Part shown: positions 14,030 through 18,066 of the stretch, piece by piece | Layout: each line of letters begins with the position of its first letter | How positions within the stretch are numbered: position 1 is the stretch's first letter | NCBI GenBank assembly: GCA_025455795.1 | Contig: JALOLW010000025.1 | Coordinates: 1 to 18,066 of the forward strand | DNA: 18,066 nt | Direction of reading: 5' to 3' | Origin: Spirosomataceae bacterium | GTDB lineage: Bacteria; Bacteroidota; Bacteroidia; Cytophagales; Spirosomataceae | Notes under the pieces: generated by a model | What the model saw: only the letters and a program-made list of their open reading frames with translations | What the model was told of the DNA's origin: nothing | The model's database searches: none | Position numbers and translations under genes: made by a program

Positions 14030-15037
14030 ATGTTTTTCAGCGTCATCATTCCTGTCTATAATCGCCCCGACGAGCTGGCCGAACTGCTGGGCTGCTTGGT
14101 CCGTCAAACCTACCAAAACTTCGAGGTGGTCATCGTCGAGGATGGTTCACGCATCAAAGCCGACGAAGTGGTCAAGTCTTTTCAAAAATCGCTTACTATC
14201 AGCTATTTTTACAAAGAAAACGGTGGTCAGGGTTTTGCCCGAAACTACGGTTTTGAGCGCGCCAAAGGCGATTATTTCGTCATTTTTGACTCCGACGCAC
14301 TCATCGAAGCTGACTACCTCCAAATCGTTCACCATCGCCTCCAAACCGACTACGTGGACTTTTACGGCGGCCCTGATACCGACCATCCCGATTTTACGCC
14401 CATCCAAAAAGCCATCAGTTACTCCATGACGTCGTTGTTTACGACGGGGGGGATTCGGGGCAAAAAAACCAACCTCGGCGGCACTTTTCACCCGCGTAGC
14501 TTCAACATGGGCATTTCGCGCAAAGTGTGGCAACAAACGGGCGGCTTCCAAATCAGTCGCATGGGCGAAGACATCATATTCAGCATCAGGGCGTTGCGGC
14601 TTGGGTTTCGGTCGGCGTTGATTCCCGAAGCGTTTATTTATCACAAACGTCGCACCGATTTTGGGGCGTTTTTTCGACAACTCCAGTTTTTTGGCCGCGC
14701 CCGTATCAACATCGCCCGTTTTTATCCCGACGAACTTAAAGCCGTGCATTGGTTTCCGTTTTTGTTTACGTTGGGCTGCGTGAGTGTACCGTCGCTTTGG
14801 TTCGTCCATCCCTGGCTTTTTGGAGCGGGAGCGGGGTTTTTGTTGCTCTACATTTTACTGATTTTTGGAGACGCTACCGCCCAATCCAAAAGCCTAAAAG
14901 TAGGTTTTCTGAGCATTGGCGCGGCTTTTGTGCAGTTGTTTGGGTACGGTATTGGCTTTTTGAAAGAAGGCTGGAAGCGACTCCTCGAACCCAAAACCCA
15001 CCGCGAAACGGGCGCGGCTATTGAGTATCCGTCTTGA
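14030..15037 (+). CDS. Membrane-anchored family 2 glycosyltransferase
   Basis: A 335-residue GT-A fold transferase from the ATG at 14030, where the canonical start of GT2 proteins (FFSVIIPVYNRPDEL) begins. The longer open frame back to 13907 overlaps the preceding gene and a repeat and is rejected. Residues 4-40 bind the nucleotide sugar, ending in VEDGS. The metal-binding DSD is at 87-89. GED (179-181) supplies the probable catalytic base, and the acceptor-side segment is FFRQLQFFGRAR (214-225). Three hydrophobic segments near 241-260, 262-280 and 292-313 anchor the C-terminus in the inner membrane. It is likely to act on lipid-linked or cell-surface glycans, but the sugar and acceptor are unknown. 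Its last 20 bases overlap the convergent SGNH hydrolase gene. Confidence 0.92.
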   Translation: MFFSVIIPVYNRPDELAELLGCLVRQTYQNFEVVIVEDGSRIKADEVVKSFQKSLTISYFYKENGGQGFARNYGFERAKGDYFVIFDSDALIEADYLQIVHHRLQTDYVDFYGGPDTDHPDFTPIQKAISYSMTSLFTTGGIRGKKTNLGGTFHPRSFNMGISRKVWQQTGGFQISRMGEDIIFSIRALRLGFRSALIPEAFIYHKRRTDFGAFFRQLQFFGRARINIARFYPDELKAVHWFPFLFTLGCVSVPSLWFVHPWLFGAGAGFLLLYILLIFGDATAQSKSLKVGFLSIGAAFVQLFGYGIGFLKEGWKRLLEPKTHRETGAAIEYPS

Positions 15038-15875
15038 GCCATTTCTCTACCAGCGATGCTATCATGGCCGCCCCGCGCGTGTTGAAATGCAGGTTGTCGG
15101 GAGTCAAATCCATACCGTGCGACATCGTGATTTTGTCCCAACTATGCCCCAACAACTCGTGCCGAATGATGGAAAAGTAGAGGAGTTTGGTCGTAGCGTC
15201 GTATTCGTATTTGAGTTTTTTGGGGTGTGCTTCCAAAAACGCCTTCATCCGCTCGCGCAAAGGCAGATAATCAACCCCTTCGTTTTGAGCCAATTGTTTG
15301 ATAAAATCACTGTATTTGTCGGCCTTTTGGTTGGCTTCATTTTGTAAGTTTTCGCCCATGATAGGCAGCGACAGCAGCGCGATTTTGGCTTGGGTTTCTT
15401 GCTTCAATCGCCGCACAATTTGCGTCATGTTTTGTTGATAATCTTCAAAGTTGGGCGTAATCTCTGGCTTGATTTTTTTAAACTCGCGGTAGCGGGCCAA
15501 AGACGCTTTGCTCACCGTACCATTGACGTCGTTGGTGCCAATCAGCACCGTCAAATACTGCGGCTGAGTGGCAATCACCGCATCCAAACGCCCCCAAAGC
15601 GTGTAAGAAAGGTCGGAATTTACGCCCGCGTTGTAAAAAAAATAAGACGCCCCAAACCACCGACGAAGCATATCCACGTAGTTGGCGCTGACGTTGCCGT
15701 GCGTGATGCTGTCGCCCGCACACGTGACCACCACCCTGCCCGCCGCGTCGGGGTGTGGGGTGGTGTGGGAAGTAGGAAAATAGGTCGGACGGTGGTGAGA
15801 GATTTTGCGTTTCAAATATTGATACAACACAACAATAGCTACCAGTAATGCAACGAGAATGTAAAAAATGAGCAT
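15018..15875 (-). CDS. Membrane-anchored SGNH/GDSL hydrolase
   Basis: A 285-residue SGNH-fold esterase-type hydrolase. All four blocks are visible, numbered from the chosen start: block I CAGDSITHG with nucleophile Ser56, block II Gly84 in NAGVNSDLS, block III GTND with Asn115, and block V DNLH with Asp260 and His263. The N-terminus (MLIFYILVALLVAIVVLYQY) is one membrane anchor, so the enzyme probably faces the periplasm. I chose the ATG at 15875 because it begins the anchor. Longer frames to 15914 or 15965 run into the prfA promoter region and add nothing recognisable. Family members deacylate lipids, glycans or small esters; the substrate is unknown. It shares 20 terminal bases with the convergent glycosyltransferase gene and is divergent from prfA. 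Confidence 0.92.
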   Translation of the reverse strand: MLIFYILVALLVAIVVLYQYLKRKISHHRPTYFPTSHTTPHPDAAGRVVVTCAGDSITHGNVSANYVDMLRRWFGASYFFYNAGVNSDLSYTLWGRLDAVIATQPQYLTVLIGTNDVNGTVSKASLARYREFKKIKPEITPNFEDYQQNMTQIVRRLKQETQAKIALLSLPIMGENLQNEANQKADKYSDFIKQLAQNEGVDYLPLRERMKAFLEAHPKKLKYEYDATTKLLYFSIIRHELLGHSWDKITMSHGMDLTPDNLHFNTRGAAMIASLVEKWLKTDTQ

Positions 15876-15925
15876 TGGTTGAAGGGTTTGTAATGAGATA
15901 CAAATAAAGTACATAAGTTTAAAAA

Positions 15926-15956
15926 TATGAAAACGCCCTCGAAAATCGTACCTTTG
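15926..15956 (+). promoter_or_regulatory. prfA promoter, Bacteroidota sigma-A type
   Basis: TACCTTTG at 15949-15956 matches TAnnTTTG exactly. TATG at 15926-15929 matches three of four bases of the -33 TTTG, with a 19-base spacer. Transcription would start near 15963, leaving a leader of only about 17 bases. The segment 15946-15967 matches the rpsJ promoter at 20 of 22 positions. Confidence 0.75.
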
Positions 15957-15979
15957 CCCCCTCAAAATACCACAAAACG

Positions 15980-17056
15980 ATGTTAGACCAGTTAGAAGCC
16001 ATCAAAGAGCGGTTTGAAGAGGTGGCGCAGCAAATAGTGCAACCCGAAGTCGTCTCTGACCAAAAGCGTTTTTCAAAACTTAGCAAAGAATACAAAGATT
16101 TGGACAAAATCGTCCAGCAGTATTTGGCTTACAAAAAAATATTGTCTGATATAGAAGGAGCCAAAGACCTCATTGTCAATGAGTCGGACGAAGATATGCG
16201 CGATTTGGCCAAAGCCGAACTTGCCGAATTACAGCCCCAAGCCGACGAAATGGAGGCTACCCTCAAAGAAATGCTCATTCCCAAAGACCCCAACGACAGC
16301 CTCAACGTCATCCTCGAAGTACGAGGCGGTACGGGTGGCGACGAAGCGGCGATTTTTGCGGGCGATTTGTTTCGGATGTACCAGCGTTTTTGTGACCGCA
16401 TGGGCTGGCGCATGGAAATCATGGATTTTACGGAAGGCAGCACGGGCGGCTACAAAGAAATTATTGCGAGTATCGAAGGCGAAGATGTCTATGGCAAGCT
16501 CAAGTTTGAGTCGGGCGCGCACCGCGTACAGCGTGTCCCCGTGACCGAGTCGCAGGGGCGGGTGCATACTTCAGCAGCCACCGTGGCCGTAATGCCCGAA
16601 GTGGACGATGTGGCAGAAGTTGAAATCAACCCCGCCGATATTGAGATAACTACCTCACGTTCAGGTGGCGCGGGCGGTCAAAACGTCAATAAAGTAGAAA
16701 CCAAAGTGCAGCTTACACACAAGCCCTCGGGTATTGTGGTGGTGTGTCAAGTAGAGCGAAGTCAGCACGGCAACCGCGAGCGAGCCATGCAAATGCTCCG
16801 CTCAAAACTCTACGAAATGGAGTTGAAGAAGCAAAACGACGCCATTTCTTCGCAACGCAAAACCCTCGTGGGCAGTGGCGACCGCTCCGACAAAATCCGC
16901 ACCTACAACTACCCCCAAAGCCGCGTCACCGACCACCGTATTGGTTATACAGTCTATAACTTATCGTCGGTCATGGACGGGGAAATTGGCGATTTTATCG
17001 AACAACTCCGTATCTACGAAAACGCCGAGCGTATGAAAGATGGCGTAACCGCTTAA
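15980..17056 (+). CDS. prfA: Peptide chain release factor 1
   Basis: RF1 recognises UAA and UAG in the ribosomal A site and triggers peptide release. The 358-residue protein is complete. The catalytic GGQ loop is SGGAGGQNVN (GGQ at 232-234). The stop-codon-recognition tripeptide is P187-V188-T189 in HRVQRVPVTESQGR; the P-x-T form identifies RF1, since RF2 has SPF, although the common RF1 version is PAT. The C-terminal LVGSGDRSDKIRTYNYPQ and VTDHRIGYT are diagnostic. There is no programmed frameshift, as expected for prfA rather than prfB. It has its own promoter and a short leader. The LytTR regulator follows 45 bases later on the same strand with no terminator between, so the two are probably co-transcribed. 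prmC and hemA, frequent partners elsewhere, are absent here. Confidence 0.98.
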   Translation: MLDQLEAIKERFEEVAQQIVQPEVVSDQKRFSKLSKEYKDLDKIVQQYLAYKKILSDIEGAKDLIVNESDEDMRDLAKAELAELQPQADEMEATLKEMLIPKDPNDSLNVILEVRGGTGGDEAAIFAGDLFRMYQRFCDRMGWRMEIMDFTEGSTGGYKEIIASIEGEDVYGKLKFESGAHRVQRVPVTESQGRVHTSAATVAVMPEVDDVAEVEINPADIEITTSRSGGAGGQNVNKVETKVQLTHKPSGIVVVCQVERSQHGNRERAMQMLRSKLYEMELKKQNDAISSQRKTLVGSGDRSDKIRTYNYPQSRVTDHRIGYTVYNLSSVMDGEIGDFIEQLRIYENAERMKDGVTA

Positions 17057-17101
17057 AGCCCCATAACGTTGATTTTGTAAACTTCACGCTCCTTATTCGC
17101 C

Positions 17102-17857
17102 ATGAATATCCTTATTATCGAAGACGAACCCCTCGCTGCCAAGCGCATCGAATCGCTGGTGAAGCGCATCGAACCCACCGCGCAGGTGTTGGCCAAACTC
17201 GAAAGCGTGCGGGGCGCGGTCAAGTGGTTCAACGAAAACCCGCAGCCCGATTTGATTTTGATGGACATTCAGTTGGCCGACGGTCTCTCGTTTGAGATTT
17301 TTCAGCAGGCCGACATCACCGCGTCTATCATTTTCACGACGGCCTACGACGAGTACGCTATTCGGGCATTTAAGGTCAATAGCGTGGACTATCTGCTCAA
17401 ACCCATTGAGGAAGAAGAACTACAAACGGCGATGGAAAAATTCAAAAGCCAACAAAAAACCAATACCCAAGATCAGCTAGGGCGCGTATTGGATACGCTT
17501 ATGAGTCAGCGAACGGAGTGGAAAACACGGTTTTTGCTGAAAGCAGGGGCGCGGTTTGACGTGGTAGAAATCAAAGACGTGGCCTATCTTTTTGCCGAGG
17601 ATAAGGTGGTGTTTTTGGTCACCAAAGACCATAAAAAGTATTTTTTGGACGAAACCCTCGACGAAATTGAGCAAAAACTCAACCCCAAAGATTTTTTCCG
17701 CCTCAACCGCAAGTACATCAGCCCCGTGACCACGATTGAGCGCATTGAGCCGCATTTCAACGGTCGCCTCAAAATCAAACTCCACCACCGCGACGACGAC
17801 GAAATCTATGTCAGCCGCGAGAAGGCCGAGGCTTTCAAGAAGTGGCTGGATGCGTGA
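17102..17857 (+). CDS. LytTR-family response regulator (LytR/AlgR type)
   Basis: A 251-residue two-component response regulator. The N-terminal receiver domain (1-120) has the acidic pair Glu7/Asp8, the phospho-acceptor Asp55 in LILMDIQLADG, the Thr79/Thr80 switch region and Lys100 in YLLKPI. The C-terminal LytTR DNA-binding domain (about 145-250) contains RFLLKAGARFDVVEIKDVAY, the FFRLNRKYISP segment and the closing FKKWLDA. Such regulators usually pair with a membrane sensor kinase of the LytS/YehU (His_kinase) type, but no kinase gene adjoins it within the window, so the partner is elsewhere. It lies 45 bases after prfA and probably shares its transcript, which ends at the terminator at 17893. 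Its target genes are unknown. Confidence 0.95.
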   Translation: MNILIIEDEPLAAKRIESLVKRIEPTAQVLAKLESVRGAVKWFNENPQPDLILMDIQLADGLSFEIFQQADITASIIFTTAYDEYAIRAFKVNSVDYLLKPIEEEELQTAMEKFKSQQKTNTQDQLGRVLDTLMSQRTEWKTRFLLKAGARFDVVEIKDVAYLFAEDKVVFLVTKDHKKYFLDETLDEIEQKLNPKDFFRLNRKYISPVTTIERIEPHFNGRLKIKLHHRDDDEIYVSREKAEAFKKWLDA

Positions 17858-17892
17858 CAGTCTGTTGAAATTTCTCTTAGGAGTTCAATTGG

Positions 17893-17924
17893 AAGCCTCT
17901 TTTTGCGCAAAAGGAGGCTTTTTT
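17893..17924 (+). terminator. Rho-independent terminator of the prfA-LytTR unit
   Basis: AAGCCTC (17893-17899) pairs with GAGGCTT (17914-17920). The stem continues inward through a T-G wobble into TTTT/AAAA around GCGC, and a T-run follows. It starts 35 bases after the response regulator stop and is the first terminator after prfA. Confidence 0.88.
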
Positions 17925-17955
17925 GTGTGGAAAAGTGCAAAAAAATGGGATTTTA

Positions 17956-17987
17956 TTTGGAAAGTAACTTCTTGCTTTATACGTTTG
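17956..17987 (+). promoter_or_regulatory. Strong promoter at the right edge
   Basis: TTTG at 17956-17959, a 20-base spacer and TACGTTTG at 17980-17987 give exact matches to both Bacteroidota promoter elements (TTTG and TAnnTTTG). Transcription would start near 17994, running out of the window. It follows the terminator at 17893, so it starts a new unit. Confidence 0.75.
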
Positions 17988-18002
17988 TAACGCAAATACG
18001 CA

Positions 18003-18022
18003 TTTAGCGTAATTTCGCTAAA
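18003..18022. promoter_or_regulatory. Inverted repeat just after the right-edge transcription start
   Basis: TTTAGCG (18003-18009) is the reverse complement of CGCTAAA (18016-18022), with a six-base loop. It lies about 10 bases into the predicted transcript, so it could be a repressor operator or a 5' mRNA hairpin. Confidence 0.45.
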
Positions 18023-18042
18023 AGAAAATTTTTGCTTTACAG

Positions 18043-18066
18043 ATGTTTTATTCAATCAATGTGGTC
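18043..18066 (+). CDS. Possible first codons of a gene running off the right edge
   Basis: An ATG at 18043 opens a frame reading MFYSINVV to the end of the window, about 50 bases after the predicted transcription start. Only eight codons are visible, so the gene cannot be identified and the true start could lie further on. Confidence 0.3.

Noticed and set aside
15876..15965. 30-codon N-terminal extension of the SGNH hydrolase
   Set aside because: It runs into the prfA promoter, and the membrane anchor begins at the ATG at 15875.
1..18066. tRNA, rRNA, insertion sequence, integrase or attachment site
   Set aside because: I looked for cloverleaf-type arms, transposase-like proteins and terminal inverted repeats with duplicated flanks and found none I could support.

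Overview
The window (about 18 kb) looks like ordinary chromosome from a member of the Bacteroidota, most likely a Cytophagales/Spirosoma-Runella-type bacterium. This is inferred from several signs: promoters of the Bacteroidota type (TAnnTTTG at -7), near absence of Shine-Dalgarno sequences, signal peptides ending in A-Q, protein families typical of the phylum, and short interspersed repeats of a kind common in these genomes. No database search was possible, so the taxonomic call is an inference.

Layout. 1-3618 (all minus strand): a serine beta-lactamase-like hydrolase, a bile-acid:Na+ symporter family protein lacking its C-terminus, pantothenate synthetase (panC), and the N-terminal part of an AT-rich gene that runs off the left edge and may be a restriction-endonuclease-like protein. 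3831-6635 (plus): a large secreted M16 zinc peptidase, ending at a clear terminator. 6707-7810 (minus): a Tat-exported Gfo/Idh/MocA oxidoreductase. 7983-8845 (plus): a very short secreted protein, a 314-base AT-rich gap, then a stand-alone rpsJ (ribosomal protein S10) with its own promoter, leader and terminator. 8926-9570 (minus): a SCO1/SenC lipoprotein. 9661-11289 (plus): a YbiT-type ABC-F ATPase. 11305-13008 (minus): a hotdog thioesterase and an AI-2E family membrane protein, separated by two facing arrays of a 15-base repeat. 13117-15037 (plus): a lipoprotein-like beta-propeller candidate and a membrane-anchored GT2 glycosyltransferase. 15018-15875 (minus): an SGNH hydrolase that overlaps the GT2 gene tail to tail. 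15980-17857 (plus): prfA (release factor 1) and a LytTR response regulator, closed by a terminator. The right edge holds a strong promoter for a gene that begins at or beyond the edge.

How the genes relate. Most are housekeeping or envelope genes in short units rather than one pathway. Three concern translation (rpsJ, the ABC-F ATPase, prfA). The rpsJ and prfA promoters share 20 of 22 bases around the -7 element and the start of transcription, suggesting common growth-linked control. I do not see a complete new defence or mobile system. The most interesting items are the ABC-F protein, in which both halves of one composite ATP site have degenerated together; the facing 15-base repeat arrays; the restriction-like partial gene at the left edge; the symporter truncated at a small inverted repeat; and the isolated rpsJ.
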